Assembly: GCF_949987515.2 (NCBI RefSeq)
Contig: NC_082698.1
Coordinates: forward strand, 5,246,455-5,310,454
From: Delphinus delphis
Lineage: Eukaryota > Chordata > Mammalia > Artiodactyla > Delphinidae
DNA: 64,000 nucleotides
Reading direction: 5' to 3'
Shown here piece by piece: positions 27,288 to 37,999 of this stretch. Below the pieces are notes generated by a model. It was not told where the DNA came from. It did no database searches and saw nothing but the letters and a program-made list of their open reading frames with translations. The translations under genes and the position numbers were made by a program. How positions within the stretch are numbered: position 1 is the stretch's first letter; each line of letters opens with the position of its first letter.

Positions 27288-30200
27288 AAAGAACCTCCGG
27301 GGGACAACTGAACTCATCAGTGTTTCCAGGGCAAACCCTGCCATGCCCCCCTGGAGACAGATTCTCTCTAGATCATCCATCAGGCAGGTCCGCAGCCGCA
27401 GGGGGTCGGCCACCTCCTTCCTTTCTTCTTCCCTCCCCGGGGTAGGGGGCCAGTGCCCCAGTGGGACTGAGCACTGGGGTGCTCAGTCTGGGTCTCCCAC
27501 AGAGACCAGCGCAAACCAACCTCCTCTCCCAAGGGAGAGAGCCCCCTGGAAACTCAGGAGAGGAGAGGTCACCACCCCCTTTCCTGAGCTCTGCAATAGC
27601 AGAGTCCACTTGCAAGGTGCGGGAGCAAGGATTCGGCTGAGATGGAAGGCTCCCACTGCCTCACAAGTTCCTCTGGGGCAAGAAGTGGGTGAGTGCAGCT
27701 CAAGCATAGGATAGAGAGGAAGACCCAATGCCCGGAGCGCTGGGGGAAAAACTCCAAGGCACATCCTACAACTATCTGTGAGCCGAATACTGGTGCGGCC
27801 TCAGGGGTCCTCTCTTATCGATAACTAGATCCAACAAAGGACATGCTGCCACACAGGTGCCCACCAGTCATTCTGAAAGTGTGCGACTAGCCTCCAAGGA
27901 GAGGTCCCAGGCCTCTGCATCTGGTCCTTCCATCTCAGACTCTCCCCCAAAGCAGAGTAAAACTGGGGAGAAAATCAAGGTGTGGGGAAACCTTGCTATC
28001 TTGGAAAGGGCACATGAAGTTGGCAGAAGTTTCCCACATCCTATGAGGTTGCCAAGGTGTCCGCTGCCATGGAGACCTGAGGTGTGGCAGAAATGGCATC
28101 ATCATTCACGGACCCACACCAGGCCGACTCCAATCTCAAACCGCAACAACGAGCACGCCTTGCAAAGCCATTCTCCTTAGGGTGCCGTCATACGCAAGGC
28201 AGATACACAATCCTCAATTCCAACTCAGAAGACACACCATTAAATTCAAGCGCTTGCTTTGTGCTTCTTATCGAAGAGAGCAAGGATGAAATACAAGAAA
28301 CGGGCTGTGAACGCCTCCATTCCACCCTGTCTGTGAGGGCACAACACGTTTACAAAGCCCACCACAGCTGGAATGATTCTTTGGGAGCATTTTTATCAGC
28401 GAATAAAATTTGACGTGACTAGTAAGGAAGACAAGAGTCACTGGGGCAGTGTCACCTAAAGATAACAGCAGCTGACTCGACATTGATGTATCTCCTTTTA
28501 TCTAGAAAAGCTCTATCACTGGCACATTTGGCATGGGGTAAGTGCGCAACCAACTTATTTACAGGAAGAGAAGAACTACATGATTCAGAAACAATGTTCT
28601 GATTTGTGAACTAGGGATAACTCGTCGTGCTACAATGCACAGCATATGCTTTGGCAGATGAGAAGGTCATATGCAAGCAGCATAATGCCTTTTAAGGAGC
28701 TCAATAATTAAGTTAAGATACGGCTTGGGATGAACATGCAGGAACTGCACAGCGTGTTTTACCCAGGTAATGATATGGTTTTCATTTCCTCTGCAGTAAA
28801 TCCACAGTCAGTGACCAACCTTGAAAAAATACTACGGCCACAGACACACGTGAAAGGCAGGAGAAACTGCTATACCGATACGATACGGAAATGAATTTAT
28901 AAAGTCATCACAACTCACACGTGTACCTGTGATAGGATGATTTTCTGGAAGACAGATGTTTCCTAAGTAGGTTTATTAACAAACATACAAGTTAGAGACA
29001 CTCTTTGCAACACTCATAGAGAAAAACCAGATACTGTCCACTTGAAACTTTTATAATGCATTGCTTTCTTTTGCAAGGCAAGATTAAGAATAGCATTTTG
29101 TTAAAAGCACATTCATACATAAAGTCCATTGGAATAAATATCGCAAAACAAATGTTCGTGCATGGGGAAATAACATCTTTGTGTAAATATTTGGTGATGA
29201 GTCTTGGTAAAAGGGAGTCTTTTACAGTACCTTTTAAATGAAGAAGTATGTCAAGTCATTATAAATCACGCAGGCTCAAAGAAGTCAGTGGACTTTTCAC
29301 TAGCAGCATCTCTTCCCCACCAATAGTGCCACTGTCACGATGAAACACACCGCACCCGTCTACGTCCCCTACAGCTGGTATTCGGAGTAGAAACAAAAGA
29401 ACTTCTTGAGTCTAGGGAATCAGGAGGTCTGGTGGTCACGAGAACAAGTGGAGAATGCAGGAAGAATGTTTCCCTTTCCTAAGCCTACTTCTGTGGATTT
29501 TCCAAGGGAACCTTTCTTTTGAAGAAGGCCACATTTTCATTTTCGTGAATTAGTAATTTTCAGTCTTCTGGTGTGTATCCAGGCCATAGAAAAAGCTTTA
29601 AAAGTCCTTCTCACTCAATTACATTTTTAAAGGACCCATTAACAGAATGTAAATCTTATTATTTGAAAGAGGCAGCAGAGGCTAATATCACAAGAGAAGG
29701 AAGGGTCACGCGTGCTACTCATCCTGTCTGCTCTCAACCCAGCTTTGTTACAGCACTTACTCCAGCAAAGACACAGGCATGTGTGTGTTGGTTGGGGGGG
29801 GGGGGTCAAGGGAGGGGGAAACCATGTCACCTGCCCACCAGACAAGAGCACCTAAGCCACCATGGCCCCCTGCTCAGAACCATACACAATGACCAAGAAG
29901 GTGCCCAACGCTGATGGCCTAGAAATCTTTTCAAAGAGGAAGAGAAAAATAAAATCTGAAATCAGACCATGTAAAGCTCAGCACCCCACTCAATTATTCT
30001 ATAGCATTAGATGATCCTGGAATAAAGATAAAATGGCATCTTAATTCTGTGGCAGGGTTACTGCAAGCCTTCTGTGTTAGGGCCTGCTGTAGGCAACCAC
30101 ACAATCTACAGTCCTACACTTGCCAAATGGAGTTTTATTTGTTAAAAAAACTATAATACTTAGGATCATGGCATATTTTTATCCTCTGCCTGAGATGCAC

Positions 30201-33200
30201 TCCAATAGCCCATTTCAAATATAAAGTTGAAAGGTATAAAATGAACTAAAACAAATGATATATAACCAACTGCATGGTGTTTACAAGGTACCATAGATAC
30301 AGTTAAAAGAAGACGCTTATACAGTACATCACAGCTTAGCCAATGGCGTGTGAAGCTCCCCACTTCTCAATTCCATATATAAACACATGGGGAAACTGTC
30401 AGGCCACAACTCATCCCCAACGAATAACTTGTTTTGATGGAAAGAGACGTCACGCTTCTACTACTGTTGACAATATCATGAAATAAATCATTAAGTGAAG
30501 CACAGCTATTCAGAACCTTTTTAATCACTTAAATTGTTAAAGTCCATTTTCAGCGATTCTTTAGAACTTGTGAGCTGATTCACAGTTATACCATTTCCAT
30601 TCCACTGATGCAAAAAAGAGGAGCAAACACATAAGGGCTGGGATCTCTGTGGTGTAACGGGATGTTACAGCTGAGCCCAAACAGGCCTATAACGATTTTC
30701 TGCTCTCTTTCCACTCTAGAAGGGCCACTGATTACGTTTTTTGGCCACCTTGTCAGGGATATTTTCTTCCCCAGATCTTCCTCTCGTCTAAATTCACTGA
30801 GCTACAACAGTGACGTTAAGAAGCTAATGCATAAATCTGCATGGGAGCCCATGTGGACAGCAAGGCTGAGCTCAGCAGGGCAACGTTTCAGTCTCACTGC
30901 TCTGTGGACGCCACAGAGGGGACTCGTGGTTCCTTGACGACTGAAAGAGTCTCTGAACATCTCCAGTGTGAAATGGAGAATGTCCTTCCTGGAAACATCT
31001 TAATGCTGTCATCATTCATTAAATAATTATAGTTATATTCAGTTGTTTTCTTTGTTTGTTTTGTTTTGAGATTCCTTCCCTGACGGCCTAGTTCATTTTA
31101 GGAAGGAATTTCTGGCCTCCTTGTATAGACATTAGAGATGCTGGCACTGGGAGGAGTTAGCTTAGGACCGAAATCCTGTTCCTGCTTCTGGAGACTTCTG
31201 CTGGAGAAGGACAGGGCGGTGGGGGGATGCGCCTGGATGCAGGCAGCTTGCTCTAGTGCCCCGTGGCCCCTGACGGTGCCCTGGACCCCGTCACCTATGC
31301 GGTAGGAGCAGGGCCACAGCTAGGTAAGACTGAGCCTGGGTCCTCACTTCATGCCCCCTTGGTAAAGGTGCAAGGGCTCTTCCCAGGCACCCCTAAGGGT
31401 TCCTTAGGACACATGGCTTCCTCCAAGCCCTTCAGGAAAGGGGCAACCGATCCGTGGTCTGGCCCGTCTTCCTCCAGGACATCCTGACATTTGGTCCACG
31501 AAAATGACTGAAGGTGGCAAAGGGCAAAAGGCGCTTATTTCCCTGGGCGGCTGCCGCACTAACTACGATGCCGAACCAGGAGGAATTCCGAGCCCTCCTC
31601 TGGGCCTCCTGGACCAGCACTGAGATCAGCACCGTGAGTCTCAGTCTCACAGAAGACACCAAGGAAAGCCAGCTCTGGCGCCAGCCCGGGCTCCCCACAA
31701 GCACCGCCACGCTAGCTGTGGGTCTGGGACCGTTTCCCATCTCTCTGCAAGGCATTTCTGCAGCGGCCTATGCACGATGAAGCGGAGGGTTAAGTGAGGA
31801 CCCTCCGTTCATTACACAGTGCCCAGCACGTCCACAAGCGCTCGGTGAGAGCAGCTATTACTTGCACCGCTATTATCACTATGTCTGAGATGTGAGAAAT
31901 TTCCCAAAGGCATCCAGGACCACGTGGTCTGAGAGAAGTCACCACGCTCCATTCTAGATCCTCTGACTGAGCTGCGAGCACATCTTACAATCTGGCCCCA
32001 GGCTAAGGTCCCATCCAAACTGTTATGGGCTTCCTCCCCGCCCTCCTCTCCCCAGTTCAACTGCTGGCCAGTGTGGGCTTATAACCCAAGTGAACACACC
32101 GCTAACCAGAGACAGAAACATCTCACCAGTTCACTGGCCTCTACGTCGGCCATGTTCTCCATCTGCCCATCGTGAGTGCCCAACACGTTCACTGTAACTC
32201 CGTGACAGCCAGAACGTCACCTCAGCCCCGCTGCTCCAGCCTGTTCCAACAGGGGCTTAGCAGAAGGACACCAAACTTGGTTCAACTTGAAGGCACATTC
32301 ATTCTTTCTACTTAAAGCCCTCTTGAGTTCCACAACGAGAGTGTTCCAGGGGCACCCAGGGCACAACCCCAAGAAGACAGGAACACCGGACCCCGGGGGT
32401 GCCCCTGGAGTCACCCCAATTCTTCCTCCTCAGGGCTCAGTCTGCACCCACGTATACAAAAGCATTTCCAGATTACAGAAAAGAATCGTTATGATGAAGA
32501 GCAGGATTACAGAATAATGGAAAATCCACTGCAAGCAACGCCAATTTACAAGGAAATACTTTATTCCCTAATTTATCCATGTTATAATCCAAACCTAAAA
32601 GAAATATACCTTAAAAAGGACACTCTGCACATAACACGTGCTAAAACCCTGAGACATAAACTAGACGATCTTACTGGATGGAAACGTACAAAGGCAGCAA
32701 TTATTCTCCTGTGATTCACCCAAAACCCCAGACCGCAGTCTTTACTGTGATGCAGCCACAGAAACCGACACAAGCCCAGTGCTCCAGTCTTGCTTTGCTG
32801 CCTGACAGAGACAGATGGGTCACTGTACTTGATCCGTTCCCAGGCTATGCAGACAGAACTAAAATCACCCAAGGAAGACCAATGTGCCTAGTCTGACTGC
32901 CAGCGAAGACTCCAACTGGATTTTCTGTTCTGTGATTAGGAAAGCTATTTTTTTGAAATGCGAACCACCAAACTCAGTTACACGGTAACATGTACTAGAA
33001 ATGAAAGAAATTAAATGGGACCTACGAATGCATCTTTTGCCCACGAAACCATATTTAAGAATAATGATGGGGAGGAGGAGAGTGGCAGACTCTGGAAAAA
33101 ATCACCATAATATGAAAATGCTGCGGTCTTGCTTTAGCAATAAGCTTGCTAAATTATCGTTAAAACTCTGAGAAAAAGAACAGATACCATTCCTTGTCTC

Positions 33201-33657
33201 GACAATCTGAACAGGACAGACATCTACAATACTTTAGAGTAGACATAAAACAGCGAAGTAGGAGGGCCTCAGTTCCTTTTTAAGGCCCTTCATAAAATTT
33301 TATTAATGGCATCTTAAATGTAAATACATAGAAAGAACCTGCCAGAAGGATGAGGACTTAGAAGAACATATGCATCCTTTGCTAGAAGTAAGCATGAGAA
33401 AACCAGAACCAAATGCTGGTTTGTTACTCTTCAACTTTGACACTGACTTATGGAGTCGTGGCAATGAGTACCTTTAACCTACTAGACTGTAAATAAATGC
33501 ATCCCCACTGCTTGCTGTATCGCGGTACAACATGGTTAGTTTCAAAAGGCAGGTGGGAAAGAACCACATGGATTTTCGGGCTTGAGAGTGAATGACTTTC
33601 CCGGGAAAGATGCTGTCAGGCACAATGAAACCCACAAGCGTGTCACCGAGCACTTAC
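27288..33657. other. DOCK1 intron, no gene seen
   Basis: The left end of the segment between INSYN2A and the nearest DOCK1 exon. Mixed composition with the poly(G) run at 29794. It ends at the 'gtaagt' donor of exon 33658. A MIR-like trace may lie near 31800-31870. Confidence 0.65.
29794..29805 (+). repeat. Poly(G) run
   Basis: Twelve consecutive G follow 'gtgtgtgttggtt', with more G-rich sequence after. Such runs are prone to length error and may adopt G-quadruplex structure. Confidence 0.85.
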
Positions 33658-33753
33658 GATGAGTTCGGAATCCCGTCCCATGGAAATGACGGTTCGGTTC
33701 ACTGTCCGGAGAAGCTTCTCCATGATAATCTGGACATGCCTCTGAGTTGGTCC
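33658..33753 (-). CDS. DOCK1: DOCK1 internal coding exon (fourth of four)
   Basis: This 96-base exon is exactly 32 codons, from GPTQRHVQIIMEKLL to RDSELI, a DOCK1 match that continues directly from RKDV of the exon at 35758-35885. The acceptor on the minus strand is 'ccctgcag' and the donor is 'gtaagt', a near-consensus site. Both ends are phase 0, so skipping this exon would remove 32 residues without shifting the frame. The intron before it is 2004 bases. The next DOCK1 exon, expected to begin GNFVACMTAIL, was not found anywhere to the left, so the following intron is longer than 33.6 kb. That intron contains the two INSYN2A exons on the opposite strand. The residues belong to the helical region between DHR-1 and DHR-2, at about 900-930 of the human protein by recall. 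Confidence 0.96.
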
Positions 33754-34114
33754 CTGCAGGAGGACACACCAGTGTAAATATACCACCACCTAAGACAGTC
33801 ATTAACATGCCCGTCCCGCGGCTGTCACTGAATCCATTTATCCTGTAAAGAGTAAATCAATTACAACCCTTAACGAGATGAAAAATGGCCCTTGTCACAG
33901 GCAAAAGCCTTCACAAAGAAAACTCAAGGCATTTTATTAATTATAGTCCTTTAATGATAATGTGTTATATAATCATAGTAATTTAATTGAAGCAAACCTT
34001 AAAAATAAAAGCAACTCTGTTTAAACAATATAATGTTTATGATCCCTGATTAGCTCACCAGTGAGTTTTCTAAAGACACTTGGCCACTTGTAAATGGAAG
34101 GCTGACAGGTAACA

Positions 34115-34129
34115 ACCATAGATGGCGCT
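34115..34129 (+). promoter_or_regulatory. CTCF-like core motif (candidate only)
   Basis: 'accatagatggcgct' matches the CTCF core pattern at 12 of 15 positions by eye, including all ten of the 3' part AGRKGGCRSY. It lies in the DOCK1 intron between exons 33658 and 35758. A single motif of this kind occurs often by chance. Confidence 0.25.
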
Positions 34130-34604
34130 GCATGTCAGGTCCCAATAATGTGGGAACAATCACATGGAATCGAATGTTTAAATATCGTTTTAGCACACTA
34201 CTTAAAATTCAGAGTGCCAGAGAACCTTCTATCGGTAAGAATTTGCTCCTTTATTTTGTGTGTGATGGGACTGCCGATTCTTCTTCATGAACTTTGAACG
34301 TGTTTAAATGGGCTTTCTAGATGCTTCCGCACAGGCCAGGCAGGCACTACCTCCTCTGTGAGGCTTGGCCACACAACCTCTTTACTCCTAACCTTTCATC
34401 TGGTAAGAAAAGGAAAAGGCCTGGCATGGGACCCCTGGAGGCTGGCCTTTGGGTTAAGGCTTCCAACACCTTTCAAAGGCAAAGCCCGGGAAGAGCGGAT
34501 GCAGCCACCATCCCAATGAATTACTTCACCTTATCTCCTTCAAGGGCAACACCCAGGCTCTGAGAGAATGAGCAGGTGCAGCAAGGAAGTGGGCAGGACA
34601 GGTG

Positions 34605-34621
34605 CGTGCATGCGCGTGCAC

Positions 34622-34664
<43 letters not shown>
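34605..34664. repeat. Alternating purine-pyrimidine tract and (TG)n microsatellite
   Basis: A tract of 'gcatgcgcgtgcacgcgcac' type lies directly left of an uninterrupted TG run of about 18 units ending near 34664. Both parts alternate purine and pyrimidine, the sequence class able to form Z-DNA. It sits about 0.9 kb downstream (in DOCK1-antisense coordinates, to the right) of exon 33658-33753 and within the 2-kb intron. Confidence 0.9.
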
Positions 34665-34665
<1 letters not shown>

Positions 34666-35437
34666 ACTGGGGAGGTGGCAGGAGGTCACGTGGGGAAGAG
34701 CTAAGAGCAAGTCCTGCCGACTTAAAATCCTGGCCCATCTGGCCACTGCTAGAGGCAGACACACTGCTAGAGGCAGAGACAGACATGGCCCTGTACACCT
34801 GTCCAGACACACCTGGAGAACCAATGTCTTTACATGTGTGTGCACACGTGTGCCCAAATGAATGTGCTGGGTACAATGGGGTCGCGGAAGCATAGGGTCA
34901 GATGTTTCCATATGTGCTTGCACCAGCTTTTGATTAAGACAGAAGGTCAGTGGAATAAGCATACAATTGAGAAATGCAAAAGGAAATACCATTTTAAAAA
35001 GAAACAGCCAAGAAAGCACAGGAAAAAATTTCCTGTGGGGGGCGGAACCCAGGAAAAGGGGCAGAGAACTGCTCTTCTCAAAACTCTCAGACGCACTTAA
35101 AACAACCAACAACTACTATGTGCATGTATAAAAAATAATATTATCTATTTATTAAATATAAAATAATAATTGAAAGAAAGTAGGCAATTAGCCTCCTGTT
35201 GTTTATTTCTAATTTTTAATATCAAAGCCTTTGACCTTAAATATCAAATCTAAGTCTTGGGAGTCACTTAGCTGAGAAGTCATAGGAAACAAACATAAAA
35301 CAGTATCTTCAGTGCTGAAAAGCACACGTGGTAATATAATCATCATGCTTTACACATAAATAGAAAATAATTTGAGGATGCAACTCTAGAGAGAGAAAAA
35401 GAAAGGATAACCCTTCAAATTCAGGCCATACTTTTTT

Positions 35438-35642
35438 TTTTTTTTTTGCTGTACGCGGGCCTCTCACTGCTGTGGCCTCCCCCGTCGCGGAGAACAGGCT
35501 CCGGAAGCGCAGGCTCAGCGGCCACGGCTCACGGGCCCAGCCGCTCCACGGCACGGGGGATCCTCCCATACCGGGGCACGAACCCGTGTCCCCTGCATCG
35601 GCAGGCGGACTCCCAACCACTGCGCCACCAGGGAAGCCCCCA
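35438..35642 (-). mobile_element. CHR SINE just downstream of a DOCK1 donor site
   Basis: This copy is full length in the same orientation as DOCK1 transcription, with poly(T) at the left. Flanking duplications 'gccatactttttt' lie at 35425-35437 and 35643-35655. Its start is 115 bases past the donor of the DOCK1 exon at 35758. The DOCK1 reading frame stays open through most of the element as far as 35515. Confidence 0.93.
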
Positions 35643-35757
35643 GCCATACTTTTTTAACTGAATCAAATATGACTTGGTCCTGGGAGGCTGGGGCCCCTGG
35701 GGATCGCAGGCCCACACTTGCTGCAGGGTCCACAGAGGTAGCCCCGCCATTACTCAC

Positions 35758-35885
35758 CACGTCCTTCCTGTACAGAACCTCCAGGATGTTGCTGAGCAGC
35801 TGGCAGCAGGCCTCCAGATCTTCCTGTCTCTCCAGATGGTACTTGAGCTGATCCGTCATCATGGGAAGCAGGATCTCTCTGCAGT
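35758..35885 (-). CDS. DOCK1: DOCK1 internal coding exon (third of four)
   Basis: This 128-base exon begins with AC, which completes the aspartate codon split by the preceding intron. It then gives 42 codons containing CREILLPMMTDQLKYHLERQ and ILEVLYRKDV, a highly recognisable DOCK1 segment. The acceptor reads 'cccctgcag' and the donor 'gtgagt' on the minus strand. The exon ends in phase 0 on GTG. It lies 19,244 bases from the previous exon, the largest complete DOCK1 intron in the window. The sequence is amphipathic helix-rich scaffold between DHR-1 and DHR-2. The reading frame of this exon is open on both sides (35515-35997), so both intron boundaries could be read through without an early stop. 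That is unlike the other three exons. A sense CHR SINE starts 115 bases beyond the donor. No frameshift or missing residue is seen. Confidence 0.97.
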
Positions 35886-36469
35886 CTGCAGGGGACACCG
35901 GGTTGCCAGTCAGCAGGAGACCCACCAAGATGCAACTCTGCTTGCTAGAAGCTTGTTTTCCTAGCTTGTGACACTGCATGTTACACTTACATTGCAATGT
36001 GAAACTGACATCTGGAGGGGGTCAGACTACTTGACTGGGAGGAAATCACTTGTTTTCTTATAAAATAATTCACTCACGTGTGCACGCATGTGTGTGTGTG
36101 TCACCATGTAAATATACAACGATAGTTCACAAACAAACATATAAATACATATTCACATATATCCAACAGTATGTACACAGACACAAATGCCAACAAGCGT
36201 GCTGGGGTTTTAACTAATTTTCTGTGCTGAACTGTAAATTTACTGATTTGCAACTTTAGAAGAAATACTTGTTACAACAAAAATGATTTGAATTGCAGCT
36301 CTTCTTATTAATTCCTAGGAAGACCAGAGCATGGTTCCTTCCTGCTCCCATATACCTCCCGAAGTTTCCTGAGCTTGGCCGGTTCATAGCTTACTAAATT
36401 CCCCACTTAATGTTTACCCACTCAGGGACAACTTTCTGCTGGGCTCACATCTGCAGAGGGACAGTCTGC

Positions 36470-36720
36470 AGGGGGCTGAGAGCTCAGGCTCTGAAGTGAG
36501 GTTGTCTGGGTTTAAATTCCGTTGGCTTCCTTGCAAGGTTATCTCGGGCAGAGCTAGTTACCTCTCTGAGCCTCGGTTTCCTCATTGCTAACATGGGCAC
36601 AGTGGCACTAGCTACTCACAGGTTGGAGGTACAATGTACTCCTGCAAGGTGAGGCAAGAAGGCCTGGGCCTGGCACAGGTGAGATGCTCAGGACAGGGTA
36701 CTTGCTCTTATGATGTGATA
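36470..36720 (+). mobile_element. MIR SINE
   Basis: 'gggctgagagctcaggctct', 'gtctgggtttaaattccg', 'tacctctctgagcctcggtt' with 'tcctcattgctaacatggg', and 'gcctggcacaggtgagatgc' follow the MIR consensus across nearly its full length. Confidence 0.75.
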
Positions 36721-36989
36721 CAGATACTGGTGAAGAGCCCCAGCCCCTCTTTGGTCTCCCAGACCCCTGGGCTAATGAGGGAGGGGGCGGTGGGGAGCAG
36801 GTATTGACCTTGGAGGTGAAAGTTAGGGAGGTAATACATTCACCTTCCGGGAAGAGAAATCAGAATTTCCCACAAAGTGAGGCGGGGGGGGCATCCAGGA
36901 AAAGGAACCCTAGTCACCAAGTCAAGTAGACAGGAGCAGATGACATATTCACAGAGCCACACGCACAGTTCAGGAGGGTGGGGAGAGGA

Positions 36990-37810
36990 GAAGCAGAATA
37001 AAAGACCAGACGGGCAGCTGGATTTCATCCTGAACATGATGGATGAGACAGAAAGAGGTGGAGAACTGGAAGATGCTGACAGGGAAGGGACATGATCAGA
37101 TCAAAAGGCCAGAGACAGCAGCCGTGACGGCACCAGGTAGGGCAGTGGAGATGGGAGGCTCATTACTGGACAGGTTAGCTAATGCAATAGTCCAGGCAAG
37201 ACACAGTAAAGGCCTGACCTCCTGCTACAGTGGCAAGTTTGAAAGAAGAGGCCTTGAACAAAAGCAAACGGGAGGCAGGCTGACCACAGTGGCAGGTGAT
37301 GAAGTGGAGAGGAGGGGGGGGCTAAAGGAGAGTCAAACACAGCACCCAGCGTTTGCGTGACAAGTTCATCCAAGGCACCAGGTGATGCCATCCAAGGAGA
37401 GGAAACTGGGGACAGAAGGGTGCTTAAGGACAGAGAAAAGGACCAGGTTCTGGACACGTTGAATCTGAGTTGCTGCTGGACCTCCAAGCGGCCTCATCTA
37501 GTAGGCACATGGAGAGAGGGTTCTAGACCTTAGAGATTTCCAGCCTTACAGACTGAAGAAGCAACAGCCCTAGACCATAATAAATGCCAAGTATGTGAAT
37601 AAGACCATCAAAGAGGAATGTGTAGAATGAGAAGGGAAAACTGTGAACAGCAGTCAGGATGTTGGTATTAGAACAGAAGATGGAGCGAGGAAAGATGTGG
37701 GCTGACTCAGAGATGAATGACATCACCCAAACCAAGGGAGGGCAGGTGGCCAGCGTGGCCAAATATGGTGGCAAGAACGGGTAGAAAAGCACAGCCCTGG
37801 GATGTGACAA
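36990..37810 (+). mobile_element. Ancient dispersed repeat, family not named
   Basis: 'tggatttcatcctgaacatg', 'gggacatgatcagatcaaaa', 'gctaatgcaatagtccaggc', 'gacctccaagcggcctcatc' and 'agtaggcacatggagagagg' occur in the order of an old mammalian repeat. That repeat typically reads 'agtccaggcgagagatgatg' and 'agtaggcagttggatatac'. I cannot name the family. Open frames across it are not genes. Confidence 0.45.
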
Positions 37811-37827
37811 TAAAAAGCACACCGAGG

Positions 37828-37975
37828 AGAATTCCCTGGCGGTCCAGTGGTTAAGAGTCCACGCTGCCAATGCAGGGGCGCAGGTTCAATCTCTGGTCAG
37901 GGAACTAACTATTCCACGTGCCGTGCAGTGCAGCCCACAGATCGAAAAAAATAAAATTAAAGAAGAAATAAATAA
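37828..37975 (+). mobile_element. Older CHR-2-like tRNA SINE
   Basis: The head 'ggagaattccctggcggtcc' and 'agtggttaagagtccacgct' belong to the older subfamily of the same tRNA-derived SINE lineage. This is followed by 'ggttcaatctctggtcaggg' as the B-box region and an A-rich tail from about 37945. It is more diverged than the other copies, and no clear flanking duplication was seen. Confidence 0.8.
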
Positions 37976-37999
37976 AAGCAGATGGAGTCCTTCTCAAGG

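Noticed and set aside
1..33657. Search for the next DOCK1 exon (beginning GNFVACMTAIL) on the minus strand
   Set aside because: No matching segment with splice sites was found by eye, so it is taken to lie left of the window. A spliced alignment would settle this.
34540..35112. 190-codon minus-strand frame
   Set aside because: Its C-terminal part is the translated TG/CA repeat (His-Thr run), and the remainder has no recognisable features.
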